Shown here: piece after piece, positions 55,401-64,000 of the stretch
How positions within the stretch are numbered: position 1 is the first letter of the stretch
Layout: each line of letters starts with the position of its first letter
From: Asterias amurensis
Lineage: Eukaryota > Echinodermata > Asteroidea > Forcipulatida > Asteriidae
DNA: 64,000 bases
Reading direction: 5' to 3'
NCBI RefSeq assembly: GCF_032118995.1
Contig: NC_092666.1
Location: 6,646,501-6,710,500 of the forward strand
Program-made: the position numbers and the translations under genes
Notes under the pieces: model-generated
Seen by the model: only the letters and a program-made list of their open reading frames with translations
What the model was told of the DNA's origin: nothing
The model's database searches: none

Positions 55401-57233
55401 TTTACAGATGTTCTGTTCCATTCTGTAAGTGAAAGCCTCTTATTGGCCTAAGATTGCACCACAGAGCATCTAGAATGCAAAATTTTCCCGGGCCCTTAAG
55501 CGGGTCCGGACCCATGCCGTAAAGGTTTCACATTTGCGTGCTCACTCTTTGGCAGATTTGCCCCCAAAAATTTGTGTCATAGATCAACACATGAACATGC
55601 TGTTAACCAAAAAGATTCTACTGCTGCTCACATTTTACAGATGTTCTGTTCCATTCTGTAAGCCTCTTATTGGCCTAAAGATTGCACCACAGAGCATCTA
55701 GAATGCACAATTTTCCCGGGCACTTAAGCGGGCCCGAACCCATGCCGTAAAGGTTTCACATTCGCGTGCTCACTCTTTGGCAGATTTGCCCCCTAAAATT
55801 CGTGTCAGATCAACACCTGAACATGCTGTTAACCAAAAAGATTCTACTGCTGCTCACATTTTTACAGATGTTCTGTTCCATTCTGTAAGTGAAAGCCTCT
55901 TATTGGCCTAAGATTGCACCACAGAGCATCTAGAATGCAAAATTTTCCCGGGCCCTTAAGCGGGTCCGGACCCATGCCGTAAAGGTTTCACATTTGCGTG
56001 CTCACTCTTTGGCAGATTTGCCCCCAAAAATTTGTGTCATAGATCAACACATGAACATGCTGTTAACCAAAAAGATTCTACTGCTGCTCAAATTTTACAG
56101 ATGTTCTGTTCCATTCTGTAAGCCTCTTATTGGCCTAAAGATTGCACCACAGAGCATCTAGAATGCACAATTTTCCCGGGCACTTAAGCGGGCCCGGACC
56201 CATGCCGTAAAGGTTTCACATTTGCGTGCTCACTCTTTGGCAGATTTGCCCCCAAAAATTTGTGTCATAGATCAACACATGAACATGCTGTTAACCAAAA
56301 AGATTCTACTGCTGCTCACATTTTACAGATGTTCTGTTCCATTCTGTAAGCCTCTTATTGGCCTAAAGATTGCACCACAGAGCATCTAGAATGCACAATT
56401 TTCCCGGGCCCTTAAGCGGGCCCGGACCCATGCCGTAAAGGTTTCACACTCGCGTGCTCACTCTCTCACAGATTTGCCCCCTAAAACAAGGTTCGTAGAT
56501 CCGCACTTGAAGGTGCTGTTAACTCAAAAGGTTCTACTGCTGCTCACATTTTACAGATGTTCTGTTCCATTCTGTAAGCCTCTTATTGGCCTAAGATTGC
56601 ACCACAGAGCATCTAGAATGCAAAATTTTTCCGGGTCCTTCAGCGGGCCCGGACCCATGCCGTAAAGGTTTCGCACTCGTGTGCTCACTCTTTGACAGAT
56701 TTTCCCCCTAAAACTTGGTTCATAGATCCGAACTTGAAGATGCTGTTAACTCAAAAGGTTCTACTGCTGCTCACATTTTACAGATGTTCTGTGCCATTCT
56801 GTATGCATCTTATTGGCCTAAGATTGCACCTCGGAGCATCTAGAATGCAAAAAATTTCCGAGCCCTTAGGCCTGGACCCAAGGCCATAAAAGGCTTTGTG
56901 TTCCGCTTTATAGCAGGCTCCATCTTTAATACCCACCAAGGATGAACTGCCGTCTGAGCATTATAATGCAGAAACAATATGGATATTAAGAAGCTATAAT
57001 TGAGTTGTTTTTTAGGTACAATAACCATGAAAGCAAAAATAGGTGCATCATAGCTTGAAATAGGCATTAAATTCCAACATCTGAGAGGGGGGAACATCAC
57101 CACTCAGACTCCCTAGATTGCACCAGAGAGCATCTACGGCCTAAAAAATTCCCGGGGCCCTAAAGCGGGCCCCGGACCCCACGCCGTAAATGTTATGTCC
57201 CCCCCCACTTTTCAAGACGGATTGACGCCCCTG
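52453..57233. mobile_element. 4.8-kb satellite-filled non-autonomous hAT element (copy B only)
   Basis: Ends CATGGGCGTCAATC and GATTGACGCCCCTG are inverted, and exact 8-bp target duplications CCTATGCT lie at 52,445-52,452 and 57,234-57,241. Terminus CAGGGGCG (right end) plus an 8-bp duplication indicate hAT. Subterminal gtgggggacacaatatcaaa blocks are repeated on the left. The interior is a nested tandem array and contains no transposase. The paralogous intron in copy A lacks it. Confidence 0.88.
52690..57114. repeat. Two near-identical 2209-bp tandem blocks
   Basis: 52,697-54,905 and 54,906-57,114 differ at only a handful of bases (for example gagcatctattatgc versus gagcatctagaatgc). Each block contains about seven 226-231 bp units, each with atgccgtaaaggtttcac, ttaaccaaaaagattctact and cagatgttctgttccattct; units alternate in two subtypes. 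Short ORFs in it are by-products. Confidence 0.92.
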
Positions 57234-57411
57234 CCTATGCTATGTTTTTGATGTTTGCGACTCATTTATAATATACCTTGCAAATCACATTCAGCAGAAA
57301 CTGTCAGAAACAAATGCCACAGCAAACTTCTTCTCTTAATCTTCTCTTAATGAAAGTGTTGGTATAATAATGACTATCCAAGATTTGACATGTTTTGGTT
57401 GAGTAAATTAC

Positions 57412-57492
57412 CTGTTGGTTTTAATGCTGAATCCAAAGCTCGTTTCTGTTGTAAAGTGGCAGTTAGTTTCTCCAATGCAGGTAAAATATTCT
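57412..57492 (-). CDS. NLR-B exon 3: short helical segment
   Basis: Same borders and phase as in A (ctttgtcttccag ... ccaacag|gtaatt). ENILPALEKLTATLQQKRAL then DSALKPT. Confidence 0.75.
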
Positions 57493-57880
57493 CTGGAAGA
57501 CAAAGTTAAAGAAAGAAATAACGGCTAACAAGATTAAATGATAAATTATAGAGAAAACTCTTGAGTAGCTGAACTATTTACAAGAAAAATGTAGCACAAT
57601 TGATGCACAATCTAGCTAGATACATTTCAAGAAACCTCACTCCATGATGTATTAAATTCAACACTAGCTCATTTTACATACATTATTTTTGATGGTGTAA
57701 CTGGGAACCTCATCACAATATATATTATTATAGTTGAATATAAAATTATCTCAACTATCGAATTCCTCTGTTCCGATGTTTTGGATATAAATCAAAACAA
57801 ACAATTTCCAATTTTGTCTTTTCCACTATAAAAATTCCAATAAAATTCTAATTCATGTTTAATTTGTTCTACATTTGTAA

Positions 57881-58280
57881 CTTAAAGGAACATTAAAGAA
57901 TTGGTTTTTGCTAACAAAAAAATGCTGGCAGTGTAAGCGCTTTATGTAATCCACCTTATACATAAACTGAAAAACCTGTAGAAGTTTGAGATCGATCTAC
58001 CATCTAGGTCACAAGAGTGAAAAACAGTGAAAAACAGATTACAAATTTTGCATTGCATCGATGCCACAATAAAAATGAATAAAACGCTCATTGAGCGATA
58101 AACTCCAAACATAAACTAAGAATATTTATTTTACATTGAGTATGACATTTCAGAAAAAAATATTTCAAGGGATGTTTTGTACTCATTAGACCATGTAGAT
58201 CATCATTAGACCATGTATATTTTAGGTAAATCTGTGATCTTCACGATGTTTGTTTCTTACCAATTCTGTAACGTTCCTTT
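57881..58280 (-). repeat. K3 MITE in NLR-B intron 2
   Basis: ttaaaggaacattaaagaat to ccaattctgtaacgttcctt-taa; orthologue of 32,179-32,575. Confidence 0.85.
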
Positions 58281-58327
58281 AAAAGAAAGAAACCAATCTA
58301 CAAAGGTTGTTCATGTTTGCACCTTAC

Positions 58328-58465
58328 CTGTTGCTCCTGCCTTCAGCTGTATGAACGTACAGTGGCTAGGATTGGCAACAGCCAAATTACCACTGCCTTC
58401 AATGCGGTGTAGAGACAAAGACTGGTTGGCCATCAAACAGGCTCCTTGACCTGATTGATTTTCTG
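58328..58465 (-). CDS. NLR-B exon 2: RHIM-like motif, altered
   Basis: 138 bp, same splice sites and phase as copy A. Encodes ENQSGQGACLMANQSLSLHR, IEGSGNLAVANPSHCTFIQL, KAGAT. The putative core LAVG is LAVA, an Asn is replaced by His, and two residues after CTF are missing. If the motif self-assembles in A, copy B is predicted to be weakened or inactive in that respect. Confidence 0.72.
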
Positions 58466-58796
58466 CTGTAGGGGCAATGAAGGAAAGTCATTTCTACAAA
58501 CATAACAACATAACAATTCAAATTATTAAGGCGCTATTCCATCAAGATCATAGCGCACTGGAATGAAATTAACCTTTATCGAATGGCAACAAACCTGCAC
58601 CCGCATTGCCCGTAACGAAAAACGTCTTGCGCCAAGACTAGCGTGCAGTATCTGAAAACAACCAATTATAAACAGAGCTCCAGCTGGTCATTATAAACCA
58701 TATAAACACCTCAACGTGACATGCTCTCCACCAATGGGAATAGTGAAATTGTCAAGTAATTACGAGTTCAAAATTATTCACCAGGATGATGGGTAT

Positions 58797-59532
58797 ATTT
58801 TTTAGTTTAAAAGGTCTGATACTTTTTTCTAACAAAAAACACAATGTTCACAGATTAACATTAGACTTACTCAGTTTGAAGATAATGATAGTAGAAAGAT
58901 TCCTTTAAAATATTACTTACTGAGGTGCTGTAGTTTTTGAGAAATGAGTAAATAATTTTTGTCTCAATTATAGCATTTAAAAACGTATTCACCAGTTGTG
59001 GTATGTTATTATAAGTTATCACACAAGCAAAAGTTGAATACGGAAAAATATAGCGCTTCTGTGTCCCATATCCATGGGACGCAGACGTGCTATTTTTTTT
59101 TTTTTTTTTCGAGCGCGCGTGTTATAACGAATTTATCTTCAAGTCTCACGTGCAAAGCGCAAAGTTTAAAAACTCAGAACGTTATGCTGAATGTAATTTT
59201 TGCACTGTCCGTATACATTGACACTCACAATACGCACTGTGCAATAAAAACAGAGAAAGTAGTATATTAAACAGAGGAAGTAGTATATATGTTTTTATCC
59301 CCCTAGTCGTTCGAGCATCTGATTGGTGGATTAGCGCGTACTGGAAGATACTATATGTTTTTACATGCTAAAATAATTTTTGTATTTTGTGACTTGTTTT
59401 ATTCATTTCTCAAGAACTACAGCACCTCAGTAAGTAATATTTGAAGGGAAGCTTTCTACTATCATTATCTTCAAACCATGTAAGTTGAATGTAAATCTGT
59501 GGACTTTTTCAAAAGTATCAAAATCCTGTAAG
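58797..59532. repeat. K2 foldback MITE split in its loop
   Basis: Orthologue of 34,297-35,202: left agtttaaaaggtctgatact, right caaaagtatcaaaatcct-gtaa. The loop holds about 350 bp of foreign DNA (about 59,003-59,352) with poly(T) and a duplicated agaaagtagtatat / aggaagtagtatat motif, different from the insert in A. Confidence 0.8.
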
Positions 59533-59677
59533 GAATAAAAATAATATCAAATTAAACAAGATTTGAAAACAAACACTTTTATAGACAATGGTTCCGATTA
59601 TTGCATAACTCAGCTAAAGATGAATACATTTCAAATTAGCGAACAGATTGATACTAATAATCACAGTAAGTTTATAC

Positions 59678-59831
59678 CTTGAAGCATTTGTGTGTTTTCT
59701 GCTCTCACTAAGTCCCTTGTTTCTGGTGATGGTTGAATATTTTCAACAACAGCCATCGATCTTTGTTCTGGTTCTTGAGATTGCCTGGCCATCTCCTCCT
59801 CTTCCGTGGTCTCCTCACTCTGGTCAGCCAT
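59678..59831 (-). CDS. NLR-B exon 1: N-terminal charged region
   Basis: ATG at 59,831; MADQSEETTEEEEMARQSQE, PEQRSMAVVENIQPSPETRD, LVRAENTQMLQ; donor cttcaag|gtataa. Same length and phase as in A, with a few replacements (two Leu-to-Pro/Ser changes in the helical part). Confidence 0.75.
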
Positions 59832-59968
59832 TATCTGACACAATCTTAGGAATCAAAGAAAAATATTGACTCAGATGACATATTGTGTTTCGTTCTTGTC
59901 TATGGATCACGACAAACAATCTACTTCTGATTAGATGTCAAAGTTCATGAAATACTGGTCAGTTATAT

Positions 59969-60586
59969 CATGGAGGAAGGAATAGAAGGAGCTCGAACGA
60001 AGGGACTTCAAAAGTCGAACCTGCGGTACCGCGGTCGTTTAACAACACCTCGTAATCACCGACATACCTTATACAGACAATGGGCGAACTGGCGTAAGTG
60101 AGTTTGCGCGTGCGGACTTGGTTCTTCACTCAACCAAGGTGTCGTATGTCGTATGGATATAATACAGAAAAACAGAGACCTGATTAAAATTGTGTACACT
60201 TGTGCTCACCAAATCGAAAAACACAATTGAATACCTACCACCCTCGTGTGCTAATACCCAAATTTTGAACCACCGCTAGTGACCGGAAAGTAAAAAAAAA
60301 TGAAAAAATATGCCATGATGTTTCAGTGAAACACCACAAACGGTAAATGAACGTGTAATATTCACAATTCTTGTCTCCAATGATTCAACTTTTCACGAAG
60401 GCAACGGTGCAGAGCGGCGGTACCGCACGTTCTGTACAAAGAGATCTAATCCTGCTCGTTAATCGGCCGTCCAGCTGGAGGTCTCCTATCTTTTTCAACT
60501 GGTCAGACAGGGGCATTGTCAGGGTATTCTTTTGTTACTCTGCGGTTTTGCGGATCGTTTGAGCTCCTTCTATTCCTTCCTCCATG
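59969..60586. mobile_element. 618-bp CATGGAGG element with 7-bp target duplication (copy B only)
   Basis: Perfect inverted ends of about 26 bp, starting CATGGAGGAAGGAATAG. Exact duplications GTTATAT at 59,962-59,968 and 60,587-60,593. Copy A has the empty site (gtcagttatatgatgtag near 35,605). The interior has a subterminal inverted pair (gagctcgaacga / tcgtttgagctc) and ggtaccgc motifs but no transposase. A 7-bp duplication and CA...TG ends would fit the P (7-8 bp) or Dada (6-7 bp) superfamilies. Confidence 0.85.
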
Positions 60587-60608
60587 GTTATATGATGTAG
60601 TCTCTTAC

Positions 60609-60735
60609 CTTCAGTTCAAGGACCAATCAGTGCTTTAGCCAGCCTCATTCACCCAATAGTCCAAAAGATGAAACATCTTCACTGAAGTCCTAACCCATTA
60701 CAAAGTCCATGTTGAGTTGCTTGACAAACCTAATT
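60609..60735 (-). other. NLR-B 5' UTR exon (proposed)
   Basis: Donor gaactgaag|gtaagaga conserved with A (35,630). The 618-bp element lies 22 bp downstream of it in the intron and could affect splicing. Confidence 0.4.
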
Positions 60736-60805
60736 TTGAGAGCAAGAATCCAAAGAAATGTTCTAAAACAATAAAGATGCATGGGTGATATAAATTCAGG
60801 TTTTG

Positions 60806-61032
60806 AACTTTTCCTTGTCTGACTGTGTTAATAACCGAGTTATAACGAGTATCAACTAATGCAAGTCCTAAGAAATTCTCTTTTATTGCTCAACAGCTGA
60901 GTGTGGAACTTCTCCCTAGTCACATGATCAATCCAGAAGATGCCCTCCTCAATGTGCTCCATGTGTGGACAGCTTTTCAAGTCTTCAACTATCCTAACAA
61001 GTCTTTTTATCAGTCGTTTATTGAAAAGGTTA
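60806..61032 (-). pseudogene. CARD-like death-fold remnant upstream of NLR-B
   Basis: LFNKRLIKRLVRIVEDLKSC, PHMEHIEEGIFWIDHVTREK, FHTQLLSNKREFLRTC, then stop. Counterpart of 35,818-36,062; again truncated at its start by the SINE head. Confidence 0.35.
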
Positions 61033-61372
61033 TGGTGTCGTGGCCGAGCGGATAAGAGCACCCAACTCAAGCACTTTGTGCTTCTGTTCAGCAGAGTGTG
61101 GGTTCAAATCCCAGTCATGACACTTGTGTCCCTGTGCAAGACACTTAACTATAATTGCTTCTCTCCACCCAGGGGTAAATGGGTACCTGTGAGGGCAGAG
61201 GTGGTTCTTGTGACTGATTTAGCCGAGTAGCGCTTATTAATGTTGCACAGGCTGTTTACTCCCCAGGGAGCTGAAATGGTCTAAGGAATGAATTAAGGTC
61301 TAGTGACCAGGGGTAGTATTGTTGGAAGCGCTTTGAGGCGCCCAACGGGTATGAAAAGCGCTAATATTTAAA
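61033..61372 (+). mobile_element. tRNA-derived SINE, full length
   Basis: Head gtgtcgtggccgagcggata, B box gtgggttcaaatcccagt. Body with ggtaaatgggtacctgtgag and taggtctagtgaccaggggt-like blocks. Tail gaagcgctttgaggcgccca then gcgctaatattta. Its 5' end joins the CARD-like remnant. Confidence 0.85.
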
Positions 61373-62252
61373 AAAGAGGTTAAAGTATGTTATGTTTTTT
61401 ATTTATTTCCTGGTGGTTTTAACTTAAAAGTGTAAAGAACAAAAAACAGTTTGAGAAGGATTGCAGACTTTGGACTAAATTAATTGGAGAGCCACAGAAA
61501 GACCGTACCCAGTTCTTTGATCAATAGATAGGAAAACTCAATCAATCTTAACCAGTGATAATCATGTACGTATAAACAATTGTTTCAATTCCTTCCTTAT
61601 GACATTGATTTAGACTCCCTCCTTGCAAAACAAATGGAAGAAAGTTCTCTTTTGTTCCAGTGGCAGCCAGATGAAGTTTTGCACTTGTTTTCAAACATTT
61701 TTGTGTGCGGGATGTCAGCTATTTGGAGGTCTGGTTCGCCACTGTTTATCTGTTTACACTGTATCTATATACTTTGTTATTTGTTGTGTTTTTTTACTCA
61801 TGTATCGTAGGAAGTCCTGTTTTCAAGGTGTCCCTAAAATCGTGGCAAATCTTTTACCTCTCTGTGCACGATTTAAACAGTCCCTTGATACAATGTTTGT
61901 GGTTTTACTTGCCAAACAAAGAGTCTCCTCTCCCTTGACCAAAACTCAGAAACACATAAGGCTCCCCTGGTTTTGCACTTGTAATGCAAAAAGTTTGGTA
62001 TTTTAGGCATTTCTACAAGGTATAAATATATGTCATACTGTTGAGGCCATATAAAAAATTTGCCCACCGAAAAAAATTCATCAAACACTATTTCAATTCA
62101 CAATTCACGATGATTAAGTCATGTGACTGAACATTTTACTGAGCATTCTGGGAAAAAAAATACAGAGGCTTAAAGAAGCCATGTGCCTTGTAACATTTTC
62201 TAATATTTTTTGAAAATTTTTGTTTTAACTGTCATATCAATATTATTATTAA
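61373..62252. other. Gene-free stretch
   Basis: AT/T-rich; ORFs at 61,580-62,006 overlap in three frames and have no domain, splice or codon support. Confidence 0.4.
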
Positions 62253-63408
62253 TAATAAACTGCGCCAATAAAGTATCTAAACACTTACAAATGGTCAGAT
62301 TTATCGGAACCTGAAATAGTATACAAAAAAATAATTATTCATTTCTATTCACCGTTAACTTCTGCACATTTTGACACATCTTGTGTTGCGCTACGATGTT
62401 GTTGGGTGGATTTATGGGCACTTGAGTGGCTTAAGGTCGAATTTCAAAAGTTGCAAAAGCCCCTATTCACCCCAATTCCAGAAGGGAACTCGCACAAGCA
62501 CCACACACAGACAAAATCAAAAGACACAAACTCGTTTCGTTTACTTGACCATGAAATTTATTGCCGTATCTTTAACTTTAAAACTGCTGATATCCTGTCC
62601 TCAGTTCTTAGTGTGTCCTCCATCACTGTCCTGAACGCCAAGGAGTCGTCTTCTCATACTCCCAATGAGACCTCTGATCTGTACCTGGTCAATCCCCTGC
62701 CATTTCCTGATCAGGTTGCGTCGCAATCCCTCGAGAGTGGTGTCAGGCTTTATGGACTTGTTAACTTTCTTCTGCTGCAGAAGTCACCCTCGGACGGCCA
62801 CTCCTTGACAGGTCGTCCCCATTTCCCTGAGCTTGGTAGTCATTTCATCATTTACTGACCGTCGCTGGTGACGTTGTAACCATGAGCTGCAGCTCGCATC
62901 GACGTACCGGCTTCTATCAAACCAACGATCCGTCCTCTTTCCTGTTTGGTCATTTGAGCCATCTTTCCTGTTATCTTGAACCACCTTTCCCTATCTCATC
63001 ATAATCAGGGATTCTGGCTCTTAACCCATATTGTTGTAAGCCTCCCATCTTTGACCCCTTTGCTTGGTTACTGACAATTATTGCTGATGTTCATCACAAC
63101 CGATTTATCAAACAAGCGACCAAAAAAATCGTTTATAAAAGGTGGGCAAAAGAAACGCTGATCTTACTCGTCACAATACAACGATTTAGCTTGAATAGGG
63201 GCTTTTACAACTTTTGAAATTCGACCTTAAGCCACTCAAGTGTCCATAAATCCACTAAACAACATCGTAGCGCAACACAAGATGTGTCAAAATGTGCAGA
63301 AATTAACGGTGACTTGAAATGAATAATTATTTTTTGGCATACTTTTTCAGGTTCCGATATATCTGACAATTTGCAAGTGTTTAGATACTTTATTGGCGCA
63401 GTTTATTA
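62253..63408. mobile_element. Long-terminal-inverted-repeat element (about 1.16 kb)
   Basis: Inverted arms of about 220 bp: taataaactgcgccaataaa... on the left (62,253-62,470) and its complement ending ggcgcagtttatta on the right (63,190-63,408), roughly 94% alike by eye. The 700-bp centre is GC-richer than the arms and unrelated to them, with an open minus-strand frame containing RQHQRRSVNDEMTTKLREMG-like text (about 62,784-62,984). This could be captured exon sequence or transposase debris. Confidence 0.7.
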
Positions 63409-64000
63409 AAATTTAAACATCGGCTTTGTTATTCAATTATCACTGTTTATTTATAGGCTTTATTATAAATGTTAAAGATAAAAATTAAATAAATAAATAA
63501 AAATCAGATTTGAACAAGGCCATTAATTATTCACACTTTTTATTTATTTTTTATTTATTTTTTATTTTTTGCCAATTACCATGGTTATTTTTAAGAGGTC
63601 ATAAAAAATATTTTTAATAAAATGAAGACAACTGTTTGCTATAGAGACATACACAGAGTCTCAAAGAACACCTGTAGTCACTGCAGATGTTTCTACCACG
63701 TATGGCCTCACCGGGAAACCATACTTTCTCGTTTGCCTTGAAAACAGGAAAAACTCAAAACAAATGGGACCAAGACTTGAAGTCATCGAAGATCGGTGTG
63801 TGGTGTGAACATTTAAATTTCCATCAAGTTTTAATATATGTTTGTATACTTCGTATATCCAAATATTTACTATCACTATTTTTTTGCCAATTCAAAGAAA
63901 AAGACATAATACCGTGAAAACAGGTAAGACGAGGATCATTCAATAAATGTTTTTTAAATGTAATTACATGTAATTGCTGTGGTTTCAACCACTTTTTACA
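63409..64000. other. Terminal stretch, possible THAP-like fragment
   Basis: (ttta)n-rich DNA at 63,480-63,570. The plus frame around 63,715-63,830 reads SFALKTGKTQNKWDQDLKSS then KIGVWCEHLNF, which faintly recalls the middle of a THAP zinc-finger (W...L...I-C-x-H-F). Too short to assign. Confidence 0.25.

Larger units (their letters stand above)
40455..61165. other. Segmental duplication, copy B (contains NLR-B)
   Basis: Collinear with 21,450-36,190, in the same orientation. It is about 6 kb longer, mostly because of 51,258-57,290 (minisatellite, K1 MITE and satellite-filled hAT element), which has no counterpart in A. Confidence 0.9.

Noticed and set aside
53041-56890. Repeated plus-strand ORFs of 63-65 residues (MPPKTRFVDPHL and related)
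   Set aside because: They recur because the 229-bp units recur; frames open and close unit by unit with no selection for protein.
61580-62006. Overlapping ORFs that might be a gene
   Set aside because: Three frames are open over the same T-rich DNA and none has domain or splice support.

Overview
The window looks like genomic DNA of a marine deuterostome invertebrate, most likely an echinoderm and perhaps a sea star. This is inferred from AT-rich, intron-rich DNA packed with short non-autonomous DNA transposons and tRNA-headed SINEs, and from two NACHT-LRR (NLR) innate-immune receptor genes of the kind expanded in echinoderms and amphioxus. No bacterial-style operon, rRNA or CRISPR array was seen. 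All assignments come from reading the sequence; no database was searched.

Layout. Positions 1-21,450 are mostly repeats: foldback MITEs, a hAT element (3197-4458), a 137-bp tandem array (5627-6655), a 25-bp minisatellite (10,580-12,190), a LINE 3' end, and a weak candidate small multi-exon gene on the minus strand (8693-17,629). Positions about 21,450-36,190 (copy A) and 40,455-61,165 (copy B) are a direct tandem segmental duplication. Each copy carries one complete minus-strand NLR gene. The spacer 36,190-40,455 and the end 61,373-64,000 are again transposon-rich.

The NLR genes. In both copies I reconstruct four short 5' coding exons and one large NACHT-LRR exon. Every intron is phase 1 and every exon has consensus AG/GT borders. 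The predicted protein starts with a charged helical segment. It is followed by a small exon with a Gly/Asn-rich motif (LAVGNPTN in A) that weakly resembles RHIM/amyloid signalling motifs, then a short helical exon, a Pro/Ser linker, a NACHT ATPase and ribonuclease-inhibitor-type LRRs. The 57-residue LRR pair is present about 7 times in A and 12 times in B. Each copy has its own +1 frame shift late in the LRR array. Upstream, a CARD-like coding remnant abuts a SINE.

Mobile-element history. The duplication gives dated empty sites. Copy A alone carries a solo LTR, a MITE inside a SINE and two other foldback insertions. Copy B alone carries a 4.8-kb satellite-filled hAT element and a 618-bp element with CATGGAGG termini. 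That last family is the most unusual signal. Two other loci hold 32-bp and 35-bp palindromes made of little more than two fused ends, and a third holds a 15-bp relic; all are flanked by 7-bp target duplications. Several MITE families share TTAA targets and AGG termini, which suggests a common Kolobok- or piggyBac-type transposase supplied elsewhere.
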